Both the position numbers and the translations under genes were made by a program. The notes under the pieces are model-generated. The model saw nothing but the letters and a program-made list of their open reading frames with translations. It had not been told where the DNA came from and made no database searches. From an uncultured Lachnospiraceae bacterium (GTDB taxonomy: Bacteria; Bacillota; Clostridia; Lachnospirales; Lachnospiraceae), in NCBI GenBank assembly GCA_949893755.1, contig CATLCV010000033.1, positions 1 to 34,047 on the forward strand: DNA of 34,047 nt. The letters run 5' to 3'. This document shows, piece after piece, positions 1 through 9,238 of this stretch (positions are counted from its first letter, which is position 1; each line of letters opens with the position of its first letter).

Positions 1-483
1 AGTATTCCCCTGATTCCCGTTTCCATATGCATTTCCATACGTATCATTTCCATTATTATATGCGCCGGCGCCGCTTTCATACGCCTGGCTTCCGTTTCCA
101 TAGGAATAGCTGCTTCCTGCCGACTTCCCATAGGTGCTCCCGCCGTAAGAGCTTTTCTCCTGCCCCTGGTAGGAATACCGGTTCTGGGACTTCTTCTCCT
201 TCTTCGGCTCCCGGCGCATCAGATCATCCTTCTTCGCAAAGCGTTCGTCCGTGTATCCGTATTCTGTAAACTCTCCGCCGTCCATGCCGCCGTTTCTCAG
301 TCCTGCCTTGATCAGCTCGGCGACCTTCTGCGGACTTCCAAGCTCCGAGAGCACCTGGCTCTCGTTCTCCTTACCCGCATCCGCAAAGTAGTCCGAGTAG
401 TACTGCAGCGCCTCCTCCTTCTCTTCCTCCGGGACTCCTGCAAGCAGTCCTCCCAGTTCTTTCATAAATTCCTCATAGCTCAT
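1..483 (-). CDS. HAAS/DUF1700-type protein, partner of PadR (3' end cut by window)
   Basis: The reading frame starts at the ATG at 483-481 and runs off the left edge, so only about 160 N-terminal residues are visible. The start overlaps the padR stop by four bases (ATGA), which indicates translational coupling. Residues 1-65 (MSYEEFMKELGGLLAGVPEE onward, with a YYSDYFADAG helix and an LGSPQKVAELI helix) match the HAAS fold that opens DUF1700 proteins. These are known to be encoded next to PadR repressors and usually continue into membrane helices or an adhesin-like domain. After a charged KKEKK stretch the visible part becomes a Tyr/Gly/Asn/Ser-rich low-complexity linker with repeated YGN units. 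Any membrane part would lie outside the window. Family assignment is likely from the N-terminus and context; the function of such proteins is not settled. Confidence 0.8.
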   Translation of the reverse strand, partial: MSYEEFMKELGGLLAGVPEEEKEEALQYYSDYFADAGKENESQVLSELGSPQKVAELIKAGLRNGGMDGGEFTEYGYTDERFAKKDDLMRREPKKEKKSQNRYSYQGQEKSSYGGSTYGKSAGSSYSYGNGSQAYESGAGAYNNGNDTYGNAYGNGNQGNT

Positions 484-803
484 ACAGTCATCCCTCCTTC
501 AAATATATCCGAAATCTTTTTAGAATAATTCTTCCATTCCGTCTTGTACAGATTCAATTGTACCGCGCCCTTTTCCGTCACCTTATAGTACCGTCTGTTT
601 CTGCCGTCAAACTGCCTGTCGTAGACCTCCAGGCATTCGTCCTTCTGCAGCCGCCTCAGAACGGGATACAGCGTCGATTCTGATACATCGATCGCCTTGC
701 GCACGTCCTGCGTGATCTTGTATCCGTAGGTCCCTTCCGCCTCCCGGGTCACCACCGCAAGGACGATCGCGTCCAGCAGCGCTGCGCCAGTATTAAATAC
801 CAT
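480..803 (-). CDS. PadR family transcriptional repressor
   Basis: This 107-residue protein has the size and order of a short (subfamily 2-like) PadR repressor. It has an N-terminal winged helix (LDAIVLAVVTREAEGTYGYK, then the recognition-helix stretch ESTLYPVLRRLQKDE), a wing with RRYYKVTEKG, and a C-terminal dimerisation helix ending EWKNYSKKISDIFEGG. The phrase TLYPVLRRL is diagnostic of the family. The start is the ATG at 803, preceded by AGAGGTGATTGG as ribosome site. PadR proteins dimerise and usually repress their own operon, here shared with the downstream DUF1700 gene. A sigma-A promoter about 120 bases upstream and two palindromes between it and the gene suggest autoregulation. The ligand is unknown. 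Confidence 0.93.
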   Translation of the reverse strand: MVFNTGAALLDAIVLAVVTREAEGTYGYKITQDVRKAIDVSESTLYPVLRRLQKDECLEVYDRQFDGRNRRYYKVTEKGAVQLNLYKTEWKNYSKKISDIFEGGMTV

Positions 804-824
804 CCAATCACCTCTTTACTGTCT

Positions 825-863
825 CCGGAATTGTCATAAAATACATTTTTATGATAATTCCGG
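825..863. promoter_or_regulatory. Long palindrome in the padR leader, candidate operator or hairpin
   Basis: Arms 825-841 (CCGGAATTGTCATAAAA) and 847-863 are reverse complements with one mismatch over 17 bases, separated by five bases. It lies just upstream of the padR ribosome site and inside the predicted leader RNA. Either a PadR operator acting as a roadblock or an RNA hairpin would fit. There is no U-run next to it, so it is not a normal terminator. Confidence 0.6.
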
Positions 864-929
864 ATGATGATACACCTCTTCACAATCCAAATAATATTAC
901 ATTTTTCTTTATATTGTTTCTTTTTCTAT

Positions 930-958
930 ATTATATTCAGTATAATATTGTTTGTCAA
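930..958 (-). promoter_or_regulatory. Sigma-A promoter of the padR operon
   Basis: On the minus strand TTGACA (958-953) is followed after 17 bases by TATAAT (935-930), a perfect consensus promoter aimed at padR. A perfect 8-base inverted repeat, ATATTATA/TATAATAT at 928-948 with a five-base centre, covers the -10 box and part of the spacer. It is a candidate repressor site. Confidence 0.8.
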
Positions 959-974
959 TATTATTTTATATTTT

Positions 975-1005
975 TTATGCAGAAAAGCTGCCGCCGGCAG
1001 CTTTT
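975..1005 (-). terminator. Rho-independent terminator after addA
   Basis: AAAAGCTGCCG (983-993) pairs with CGGCAGCTTTT (995-1005). In the minus-strand RNA the GC-rich stem closes with UUUU immediately, about 13 bases past the addA stop. It ends the regulator-addB-addA unit. Confidence 0.8.
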
Positions 1006-1017
1006 CCACTTCGTTTT

Positions 1018-4000
1018 TCAAACCTGTATCTCTTCTCCTAATGTAAAGGAGTAGATCAGCTTCTCCTTCACCTTTTTTCCAAGAAGCAGCTCCAGCGCTT
1101 CCGCATAATATTCTAACTGGGCATGGTATTTTTCTTTCAGGTCCTCCGCCCGTTTTGCCTTGTCCGTCTTATAGTCCAGCACCACCAGTTCTCCGTCCTC
1201 TTCAAAGTATACGTCTATGATCCCCTGGATCAGGATCGTTTCCCCGCCGGTCTCCTCCGGATAGATCTCTTTCGCGTCCACCCCCAGAACAAAGGGCTGT
1301 TCCCTGTAAAGCCGGGACTGCCGGGCAGCCCGGTGCATCCGCACTCCGGAGACGCAGTGCAGAAATCCAAGGATATCCCGGATCCGGATGCAGGCCGCCA
1401 TTTCTTCGGACAGCTTGTTTTCCTCACAGAGCCTTTCGATGGCCTGCTTCAAGCTCTCTTCCTCATATTCTGCCGTAAAGTCCAAAAGCTCCAGCAGCTT
1501 ATGATACGCGCTTCCCCGGGAAGCCCCCGCAAGCTCCTCCTGTTCCTGCAGAAATTGGGGGATCAGAGGGATCACGTCCGGCTCCTCAAAAATCTGCTCC
1601 CCGCTCTCCTCCGAGAGGTAGGCCCGTTTTTTCAGCTCCGACACCGTGAATTTCATTTTCATCTTCCGGTCATTCTCATATGGATAGGAAAATCCGGCCT
1701 GCTCCTCCAGGCGCGCCTTCCATTCCGGCGCATAGACCCGGCTGGTATCCCAGTGCTCCAGCACGTCTCTTGCCAGCATGTCTCCTTTTTCCTCGGCCGC
1801 GTCCAAAAGAGCCGCATCCCGGCTGCTTCGGATCTGGATGCGGATGGGCGGCTCTTCACCGCAGACAGCCGGAATCACCCAGTCCAGACAGCTTCTCGCT
1901 CCGGCCAGCCGGTAAAAGGGAAGCGCCCCTTCCCGGTTGGCTCCTTCCCCCTGCCGGGCAGCTTCTTCCAGCACCTTTTCCGCTTCCGGAAGCTGCCCGG
2001 TGAGGATCAGCTTTTCCTTTGCACGGGTCATGGCCACATAGAGCACCCGCAGCTCCTCCCCCAGATTTTCCAGCATGACCTCCCGTTGGATGATCTTTTT
2101 CAAAAGGGTGGGGATCCTGGTCCTCCGTTCCAGATCCACCGCGTCGATCCCTACGCCCCATTTCGGATGGATGATCATGCTGCCCCTCACATCCTGGGTG
2201 TTGAACCGCTTGCCCATGCCTGCCACAAACACGATCGGAAATTCCAGGCCCTTGCTCTTATGGATGCTCATGATCCGCACCGTATCGGACTGTTCGTCCG
2301 CAATATTGGCCTCCCCGTAGTCCACATTGTATTTTTGAAGCTGCTCGATATAACGCACAAAATTGAACAGTCCTTTGTAGCTGCTCCCTTCAAATGCCGC
2401 CGCCTTTTCCACCAGCATCTCCAGGTTGGCCGAGCGCTGTTCGCCCCCCGGCATTGCGGCAATATACAGGCCGTACCCGGTGTCCTCCATGATCTTCCAG
2501 AGCAGCTCATGGATCGCCGTAAAGGGAACCATATCCCGAAAATGCTCCAGCTGCCGGTAAAATGCGTCCAGACGCCTCCACAGCTCCTGCCCCTGGTTTT
2601 CTTCCCCGGGATCCTGCATCCGCCCCGCACTCACATATTGCTCCGCGGCCTCATAAAATGTCCCTTCCGGAGCCGCCGCGCGGAGCTCCGCCATCTGCCC
2701 CGCGTCCAGACCTGCAAACGGAGACGCCAGCACCGCCGCAAGGGGCACGTCCTGTCTCTGGTTGTCCAGAAGCCGCAGATAATCCAGCAGTACGCTGACC
2801 TCATAGGCCTCAAAATATCCCTCCCTGCTGCCTGCATAGGCCGGGATTCCCTCCTCCATCAGGACCGCCGAAAATACATCTGCCCAGCCCCGGATGCTCC
2901 GGGTGAGGATCACCATATCCCGATATCTGGCCTTCCGGTACTCCCCGGTCTTTTTGTCCTTCACCTGCCCGCTTTTGACCAGCGCATGGATCCGCTTTGC
3001 CACCATCCGGGCTTCCAGTTGCCGGTCCGTCCCTTTGGCATACTCTGCGCCGTCCTCTTCTTCCGGCAGTTCCGATTCTGAAGTATCCAGAAGAAGCAGT
3101 TCTGTTTCATTGACTGAGGTTCCATCCTCTCTGAGGAGCGGTTCAAAGTCCGCGCCGGGATAAAGCGCCGCCTGATCGTCATACACGATCCCGCCCAGCT
3201 CCTTGCGCATGATCCGCCGAAACACGTCATTTACACTGTCCAGCACCTCCGCCCTGCTTCGGAAATTCCGGTGCAGATCGATCCTCTGCCTGTCGCTGTC
3301 CCCGGTATCATAGGTCTCATATTTTTCCATGAACAGCTCCGGCCTGGACAGACGGAAGCGGTAGATGCTCTGCTTCACGTCCCCCACCATGAAAATGTTG
3401 TTTTTCCCCCGGCTGACCGTGGAAACGCTGGTCAATATCGCCTCCTGGATCAGGTTGCTGTCCTGGTACTCGTCGATCATCACCTCCGCGAACTGCTCCT
3501 GATATTCCCGGGCCGCCAGGGACGGAACCAGCTCCCCTTCCTGTTCCTCCGTCAGGATCCGCAGCGCAAACTGCTCCATATCGCTGAAATCGATCATATT
3601 TTTGCTCTGCTTTTGTTCCGCGAAAGCCTGACCGAACCGGATCACCAGCTCCGTAAACACCTTCATGACACCGTAGGAGGATTCCATGTCCTCCAGCAAT
3701 TCCTCCGGTCTCTCATAGAAATAGGCTGCCGCCAGGTCCTTCACCAGCTTTTTCACCTGATCCCGGAGCGCCTTGACCTGGTCCCGTTTTTCCGGAGACA
3801 CGCTTTCATCCTTTTTCGCAGACAGACGTTTCCAATTGACAGCCAGGATCCGTTCATACAATCCGGCAAATGTATCCGCAGCCAGGATCCCCTCCAGCAT
3901 CTCCCGGTCTGCTTCCAGCATATCCCCGTACATATAAGGCCCGTCCGGCTCCTCACAGATCCGGATCCCCTGAGTCAGAAGCTCCCGGACATCCGCAAGA

Positions 4001-4752
4001 TACTGCTTCACCTGCGCCACGGCCTTGCGGAAATACACCGGCTCCTGCACACCATTGCTCACGGCATCCGCTGCATCCTGCACGTCTGCCGCATCCGGCG
4101 TGTTCGGCAGATCATGCCCTTCTGCGCTTTCCGGCTGCTCCTGCCCGCAGGGCGCATACATCTGCGCGCACTGCCTGAGCCACTTCTCAGGCTGGGGATA
4201 GCTTCTGGAATACTCGTAGAGCTGCAGGATCAGTTCCTCCAGCTTCCGGTCATTTCTCCCGCTTCCCAGCTTTTCCACAAACTCCAGAAAGCCTTCCGTC
4301 CCCTCCTCATAGCATTCCTCCAGCAGATCCTCCAGAACGTCCTGCTTCAGAAGCTTTAATTCTCCTTCCTCCGCGATCCGAAATCCGGGATCGATGTCAA
4401 TGACATGAAAATGCTCCCGGATCACGGAAAGACAGAAGCTGTGGATGGTAGTGATCTGCGCGCTGTGGATCAGGGTCGCCTGACGCTGCAGATGCACATC
4501 CTCTGGCCTGTTTTCCAGCTCCTTTTCAATGGCACCCCGGATCCGTTCCTTCATCTCCGCAGCCGCGGCCTCCGTAAATGTGACGATCAGGAGACGGTCC
4601 ACATCCACCGGATGGTCCGCATCCGTCAGAAGCCGGATGATCCGCTCCACCAGCACCGCTGTTTTTCCCGAGCCTGCCGCCGCGGATACCAGGATATTCC
4701 GGTTCCGCAGTTCGATCACTTTTTTCTGTTCCCCGGTCCATTGTACTCCCAT
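1018..4752 (-). CDS. addA: ATP-dependent helicase/nuclease subunit A (AddA)
   Basis: AddA is the UvrD-like 3'-5' helicase and nuclease subunit of AddAB, which resects double-strand breaks to Chi-like sites for RecA loading. All superfamily 1 motifs are visible: Walker A AAAGSGKT (about residues 24-31), motif Ia VTFTEAAAAEM, Walker B MIDEYQDSN, motif III VGDVKQSIYRFR, motif IV LHRNFRS, motif V SIHKSKGLEFP and motif VI LYVAMTRAKEKL. The RecB-type nuclease follows, with RGSAYHKLLELLDF, GIIDVYFEEDGE and DYKTDK near 1193-1198. The 1244-residue length is normal. An Ala/Asp/Pro-rich stretch near residues 205-245 looks like a variable linker. The ATG directly follows the addB stop with no gap, and the ribosome site (GGAGGGGAGC) lies within the end of addB. 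Confidence 0.98.
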   Translation of the reverse strand: MGVQWTGEQKKVIELRNRNILVSAAAGSGKTAVLVERIIRLLTDADHPVDVDRLLIVTFTEAAAAEMKERIRGAIEKELENRPEDVHLQRQATLIHSAQITTIHSFCLSVIREHFHVIDIDPGFRIAEEGELKLLKQDVLEDLLEECYEEGTEGFLEFVEKLGSGRNDRKLEELILQLYEYSRSYPQPEKWLRQCAQMYAPCGQEQPESAEGHDLPNTPDAADVQDAADAVSNGVQEPVYFRKAVAQVKQYLADVRELLTQGIRICEEPDGPYMYGDMLEADREMLEGILAADTFAGLYERILAVNWKRLSAKKDESVSPEKRDQVKALRDQVKKLVKDLAAAYFYERPEELLEDMESSYGVMKVFTELVIRFGQAFAEQKQSKNMIDFSDMEQFALRILTEEQEGELVPSLAAREYQEQFAEVMIDEYQDSNLIQEAILTSVSTVSRGKNNIFMVGDVKQSIYRFRLSRPELFMEKYETYDTGDSDRQRIDLHRNFRSRAEVLDSVNDVFRRIMRKELGGIVYDDQAALYPGADFEPLLREDGTSVNETELLLLDTSESELPEEEDGAEYAKGTDRQLEARMVAKRIHALVKSGQVKDKKTGEYRKARYRDMVILTRSIRGWADVFSAVLMEEGIPAYAGSREGYFEAYEVSVLLDYLRLLDNQRQDVPLAAVLASPFAGLDAGQMAELRAAAPEGTFYEAAEQYVSAGRMQDPGEENQGQELWRRLDAFYRQLEHFRDMVPFTAIHELLWKIMEDTGYGLYIAAMPGGEQRSANLEMLVEKAAAFEGSSYKGLFNFVRYIEQLQKYNVDYGEANIADEQSDTVRIMSIHKSKGLEFPIVFVAGMGKRFNTQDVRGSMIIHPKWGVGIDAVDLERRTRIPTLLKKIIQREVMLENLGEELRVLYVAMTRAKEKLILTGQLPEAEKVLEEAARQGEGANREGALPFYRLAGARSCLDWVIPAVCGEEPPIRIQIRSSRDAALLDAAEEKGDMLARDVLEHWDTSRVYAPEWKARLEEQAGFSYPYENDRKMKMKFTVSELKKRAYLSEESGEQIFEEPDVIPLIPQFLQEQEELAGASRGSAYHKLLELLDFTAEYEEESLKQAIERLCEENKLSEEMAACIRIRDILGFLHCVSGVRMHRAARQSRLYREQPFVLGVDAKEIYPEETGGETILIQGIIDVYFEEDGELVVLDYKTDKAKRAEDLKEKYHAQLEYYAEALELLLGKKVKEKLIYSFTLGEEIQV

Positions 4753-7700
4753 TTACAGCTCCCCTCCTTTCCCCGCAGCCGCGGTCATTTCACCATTCGC
4801 CTCTCTCTGCAGCCGCCCTGCACGGCAGGTTTCCTCTGCTTCCTCCCGGATATGCTCCAGAACCTCTTCCTTTGAGTAATTCTCCAGGCTTCGGTATGCA
4901 TACCCGTCCAGCCGCGGGTCAAAGCCGCAGATCCCCCGGTAGGCGCAGTAATCGCAGCCCGTGCTCCCGTTCAGCTCATAGGGCGCGGCCTCCGCGTGTC
5001 CCTCTCCCATCTGATCCTTCAGCTCCTGTTCCTTCTTCCTGGCAAAGGCCAGAAACAGCGCAAAGTCCTCCGGCGGCAGGGCGCGGGAACTTTTGCTCAG
5101 GCTTCCGTCCTTATTTCTCCCCACCGGGATCAGATTGGAGCTGCCGCTCAGCCCCCGTTCCAGATGTTCGATCACCGTATCATCCGCATTCACCAGGCCG
5201 TCCAGCCGAAGCTCCTTCAAAAGCTTCCCTTCCAGAACCTGGTCGTCTGATTCCTTCTCCACAAAAGGATCCTGCATACGGTAGTAAAAGATCCCCGCAG
5301 GAACCACTTCCTTCCCCGAATCCTTTCCTTTTTCGGTTTTCTTTTTTTCCAGCTCGAGAGCCGCATTGAGATACACCGGAAGCTGCATCTGGAGCCCGTG
5401 ATAAAATGCCGTGATGTCAAAGCTTTTCATCCCGGTCTTATAATCCGTCACCTTGACATAGACATTCCCGTCATCCTCGCAGGTATCGATCCGGTCGATC
5501 TTCCCGCTGCCGAATTTCAGTTCAAAGCCGCTGGGACGGAAATCCCCCTGAGCCATCTGTTTCGTCAGCGCCCATACGGAACGCCGGATCAGATTCGTGA
5601 TCCGTGTGATCATATACTCATTGCGGGCGCTACTGAACAGCACTGTATTGCCGTAGTCCGCGATGCTCTCCTCCACGCTCTCCCGGATCAGCCGCTCCCG
5701 AAGCTCCCCGGTCAGCTCTGTCCAGTCCATCCGGTACTCCTCCGCCTTCCGCGCAAACCGCTCCATGGACTGGTGGGCGATATTTCCCAGATCCAGGGAT
5801 TCGAACTGGTACTGCTCCCGCTCCGACAGCCGAAGCCCGTAGGTCAGGAAATGCGCGTAGGCGCAGGAGGCAAACTGCTCCAGCCGGGTCACGCTCACCC
5901 GGGAAGCCTCTCCGAACAGCCGGTCCGCCGCTGCCTTTGCCAGAAGATCCGGCTCCTTCCTGTAAAATGCCGCGTCCAATATCCGGTCCATCCCCTCCGG
6001 CTCCTGCTTCCGATACCAGGTATACAGCTCCTTCCATTCCCCGTCCAGTCCCTGCATCCGGCTTCGAAGCCCCCTGGCAACAAAAGCCGCGCCCGTATCC
6101 CGGGTCAGCTCCTGCTCCGAAAGGGTGCGCATTTCCTCGTCTGACACCGGGATCTCCGGAAACAGACGGCGGATATCCTGGATCAGATAGGCCGGCCGCA
6201 GAGCCTTTCCATCGGAGGATACCTTGCTGAAAGACAGATACAGCTTTTGAGACGGCTTCGTCAGATTCATATAGAGATAAAATTTCTGGATATAGGTCTT
6301 TTCCTTTGCCCCCGGAGACAGGGACAGCTTCTGTTTGGTAAATTTTTCCCTGTCCCGTTCCGACAGAAGCCCTCCCTGTCCCAGATTTCCCGGAAGAAAG
6401 GTGTCGTTGGCCCCCACGAAAAACAGGACCTTCAGGTTATTGATCCGGGTCCTCTCCACATCCCCGATGACCACCTGGTCCAGGCTGGGAGGAATGACCC
6501 CCACCTTGGCCTCCTCCAGTCCGGCATCCAAAAGCTCCCGGTATTCCTGCAGGGACACCGGCTCCTCCCCCAAAAGCTCCACAAATTTGTCAAACAGCTC
6601 GATCACGATGCGGTAAACCTGGGAATACTCCTTTGCCAGCGCCAGCTCTTCCCTGGACTGGAACAAAAGCTCCTGCTTCCGGATCTGCTCCTGGAGCTTC
6701 TCCTGCACAAAATATTCGTACACGGCAAGCGTAATGTCCCCCACCGTCTTCTTTCGTTTCCGCAAAATAAACAGCAGATTTTCCAGCTTTTCCACAAACC
6801 GGACCCGAAGGCCGTTGAGAAGCTCAAGCTCCTCCTCCGTGCATCCCCTGGCGGGCCTGACCCATGGCTCCTGCCACTTTTTATAGCCCCGGATGCCCAG
6901 CGCGATCACATAATTCTCCAGCCGGTCCGTCTCCTCCCTTGTAAACCCGGACATCCCGGTGCGCAGAAAACGGAATACGCTTTCATAGGAAAAATTTTCA
7001 TCCGCCATTGCCAGAAGACTCCGCACATACTCCACAAAGGCATTCAGAAGGATGCTTTTTTTGTGATCCATAAATTCCGGGATTCCAAAGGTGTCGAATG
7101 CCTTTTCCAGATGCGCCGCATAGGTGTTCATATCGCTGGCGATCACCGCCATATCCCGGTAGCGGTAGCCCTCCTCTCTTACAAGGCGCCGGATCTGAGA
7201 CGCCACAAATTCCGCCTCCTCTTTCGGGTTGCGCACCGCATGGAGGGAAACCGCGTCTGTTGCAAGATTTTTTCCTTCCCGCCCTTGCCCCGCATACCGG
7301 AACAGCCGCTCTTCCAGCAGCCCCAGCGCCGGATTTTCCTGAAAACGCCGCACCGGTTTTCCATACAGGTACACCGGATCCTCCACTATAGTCTTCTGCT
7401 CCCCTGCGATCTTCACCAGCCCGGTCACCATCTGCTTGCTGATGGCGAACAGCTGATAGGGATGCAGGTAAACAAACGGATCCTCCCTCTCATCCATGAC
7501 GACCGTGACCACCACCTTTTTACATGCCTTCATCAATTCCCCCAGGAGCTTATTCTGCACCGGGGTAAATCCGGTGAATCCGTCCAATGCCACGACGCTG
7601 TTTTTCAAAAGGGCCGACTCCGGAACCAGATCGCTCAGGACATCCAGCAATTCCTCTTTTGTGATATATTTGTCCGCCAGATAATCCTCAAAGCCTTCGT

Positions 7701-8187
7701 ATACCGTCCGGATATCCGACAATTTGTAATACAGGTAGCTCTCCGGCTCCAGCGTTTCCAGAAACGCGTCCAGCTCCTCCAGCCCGATCCCATACTGGGT
7801 AAACTCGGAGATCACGGACTTCACCTCGCTGATATACCCCTGCTTTTTCAGATTCCCTTTCAGGATTTTCAGGTCTTTTTCAAACTTCCCCGCGATTTTG
7901 CGCAGGATCAGGTTCTTCCCCTCATCGTCCAGCACCCGGTGGTTCTCCTTTCCCAGCTCCTCAAAAATCCGGTGGGAAAGACGCACAAAGCTGAGCACAT
8001 CAATGTTCATAATCCCGTGCCTGGGATGGGCCATGCACAGATCCTTCTGGGTCTGCATGGTAAACTGCTCCGGAACCAGCACCAGATAATTGGTCTGGGG
8101 ATGCTCCATGGAATCCTTTACGATCTGCTCATATAGATAATGAGATTTCCCAGCCCCGGAGTTTCCGAAAATAAACTGTAATGACAT
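4753..8187 (-). CDS. addB: ATP-dependent helicase/nuclease subunit B (AddB)
   Basis: AddB is the Chi-recognising, second nuclease subunit of AddAB. The N-terminus SLQFIFGNSGAGKS is the P-loop typical of the family. The C-terminal nuclease has KVTDYKTGMKS. The [4Fe-4S] cluster cysteines are present: FASCAYAHF upstream of the nuclease, and CDYCAYRGIC near residues 1078-1087. Length is normal at about 1144 residues. Two ATG codons compete. The one at 8193 overlaps the upstream stop (ATGA) but has almost no space after GGGGGA. The one at 8187 is spaced about seven bases from it and gives the MSLQFIF start common in the family, so I prefer 8187. addB lies between the membrane LuxR genes and addA with no room for a promoter. 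Confidence 0.98.
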   Translation of the reverse strand: MSLQFIFGNSGAGKSHYLYEQIVKDSMEHPQTNYLVLVPEQFTMQTQKDLCMAHPRHGIMNIDVLSFVRLSHRIFEELGKENHRVLDDEGKNLILRKIAGKFEKDLKILKGNLKKQGYISEVKSVISEFTQYGIGLEELDAFLETLEPESYLYYKLSDIRTVYEGFEDYLADKYITKEELLDVLSDLVPESALLKNSVVALDGFTGFTPVQNKLLGELMKACKKVVVTVVMDEREDPFVYLHPYQLFAISKQMVTGLVKIAGEQKTIVEDPVYLYGKPVRRFQENPALGLLEERLFRYAGQGREGKNLATDAVSLHAVRNPKEEAEFVASQIRRLVREEGYRYRDMAVIASDMNTYAAHLEKAFDTFGIPEFMDHKKSILLNAFVEYVRSLLAMADENFSYESVFRFLRTGMSGFTREETDRLENYVIALGIRGYKKWQEPWVRPARGCTEEELELLNGLRVRFVEKLENLLFILRKRKKTVGDITLAVYEYFVQEKLQEQIRKQELLFQSREELALAKEYSQVYRIVIELFDKFVELLGEEPVSLQEYRELLDAGLEEAKVGVIPPSLDQVVIGDVERTRINNLKVLFFVGANDTFLPGNLGQGGLLSERDREKFTKQKLSLSPGAKEKTYIQKFYLYMNLTKPSQKLYLSFSKVSSDGKALRPAYLIQDIRRLFPEIPVSDEEMRTLSEQELTRDTGAAFVARGLRSRMQGLDGEWKELYTWYRKQEPEGMDRILDAAFYRKEPDLLAKAAADRLFGEASRVSVTRLEQFASCAYAHFLTYGLRLSEREQYQFESLDLGNIAHQSMERFARKAEEYRMDWTELTGELRERLIRESVEESIADYGNTVLFSSARNEYMITRITNLIRRSVWALTKQMAQGDFRPSGFELKFGSGKIDRIDTCEDDGNVYVKVTDYKTGMKSFDITAFYHGLQMQLPVYLNAALELEKKKTEKGKDSGKEVVPAGIFYYRMQDPFVEKESDDQVLEGKLLKELRLDGLVNADDTVIEHLERGLSGSSNLIPVGRNKDGSLSKSSRALPPEDFALFLAFARKKEQELKDQMGEGHAEAAPYELNGSTGCDYCAYRGICGFDPRLDGYAYRSLENYSKEEVLEHIREEAEETCRAGRLQREANGEMTAAAGKGGEL

Positions 8188-8189
8188 GA

Positions 8190-9194
8190 TCATTCCCCCT
8201 TGCTTTCTGTCTGTGCCGAATCGTTCAGCAGCGCTTTGATCAATTCATTTTTACTGTTCACATTGACCTTCGAATAAATGTTATGGGTATGGGTTTTCAC
8301 CGTTCCCATGGATATATACAGCTCTTCACAGATTTCCGCGGCGCTTTTGTGATCCGCCATGCATCTCAAGATTTCCGCCTCACGCGGGGTCAGCTTGTAT
8401 CGTTCAATAAATGCCGGAAGTCCTTCCCTGGGATCATTCCCCGCAAAGCCAGAGGCCGCCGGTGGTATGGACGGCTCCTCCGGGACTTCACTGACGGGCG
8501 GTGACTTATCGATCTGCGGAATGCATCTGCCCATGGAATAAATGCAGAGAAACATCCACAGAAAATTCTCTGAAAAATTCCGTTCCGAGATATACGGGAT
8601 ATCCGACAAAAAGAAATCAATATGGGAAATGACCAGGCTGTCCTCCAGCAGGATACAGAGATTCAGCAAAAATACTCCGAAAATGGGGAGGGTATACCTG
8701 CCCATCTCTTTCCTTCTCTCAGGCTCCTGTTCCAGAAACAGGCAGATCCCGAACCAGGCGCAGTACCCCATCCTGTAAAACTGGCGTACAGAATAGAACA
8801 GCCAGACCACCAGCTCGGTCTGAGGCTGAAACACCAGATAGATACAGGCCGCGAGCATAGGCAGGATGGCTAACGCATCGCGGTTTTTCCATTTCCGCCC
8901 AGTGATCCAAAACCGGATCAGCAGATCCAGCAGGAGGATCGCCGCGGAGATTCCGATCCTGAGCGCCGGATAACTGATGTGGTTCAGATCCTCCGGGCGG
9001 ACCAGACCTGTCGGAAGCCCGACAAATACAATGTAATGCAGTTCCACCAATTCGATCAGCCAGCAGACGGACAGCAGGATCAGATACAGGTATTGCGGTT
9101 TCCTTGTCCGCAGATAGAGAATCCCCGCCGGGGAAACGGATGCCGCGCAAACGCTGATCACTATTACACTGTAAAAAAATATCACCTTTTCCAA
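8190..9194 (-). CDS. Seven-helix membrane regulator with C-terminal LuxR HTH (paralog A)
   Basis: Residues 1-215 form about seven hydrophobic segments, followed by a Pro-rich linker and a LuxR/GerE DNA-binding domain (YKLTPREAEILRCMADHKSA then EICEELYISMGTVKTHTHNI). This makes it a membrane-tethered one-component regulator; ligand and target are unknown. The next gene upstream (9239-10333) is a clear paralog, sharing LIELVEL, LLEDSL.ISHI, SERNFSEN and the whole HTH. I place the start at the TTG at 9194, not the GTG at 9203. AGAGGTG is well spaced only for the TTG, and Met-Glu then aligns exactly with the paralog start (21 residues to the shared Ser-Pro). The stop overlaps or touches the addB start. 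I know no close characterised homolog. Confidence 0.85.
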   Translation of the reverse strand: MEKVIFFYSVIVISVCAASVSPAGILYLRTRKPQYLYLILLSVCWLIELVELHYIVFVGLPTGLVRPEDLNHISYPALRIGISAAILLLDLLIRFWITGRKWKNRDALAILPMLAACIYLVFQPQTELVVWLFYSVRQFYRMGYCAWFGICLFLEQEPERRKEMGRYTLPIFGVFLLNLCILLEDSLVISHIDFFLSDIPYISERNFSENFLWMFLCIYSMGRCIPQIDKSPPVSEVPEEPSIPPAASGFAGNDPREGLPAFIERYKLTPREAEILRCMADHKSAAEICEELYISMGTVKTHTHNIYSKVNVNSKNELIKALLNDSAQTESKGE

Positions 9195-9238
9195 ATCAGC
9201 CACCTCTTTTTTCGCTGCTTTCTCCAGGATCGAATCCT

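Noticed and set aside
851-1054. Small plus-strand frames in the AT-rich padR-addA interval
   Set aside because: They are Phe/Ile/Tyr-rich translations of AT-rich promoter DNA without ribosome sites, overlapping a promoter and a terminator.
1123-3081. A 652-codon plus-strand open frame, and similar long ones at 3271-4359 and 6247-8136
   Set aside because: They lie antisense to addA and addB, whose proteins carry full motif sets. The plus-strand translations have no domain, no ribosome site and biased composition typical of antisense frames in GC-rich codons.
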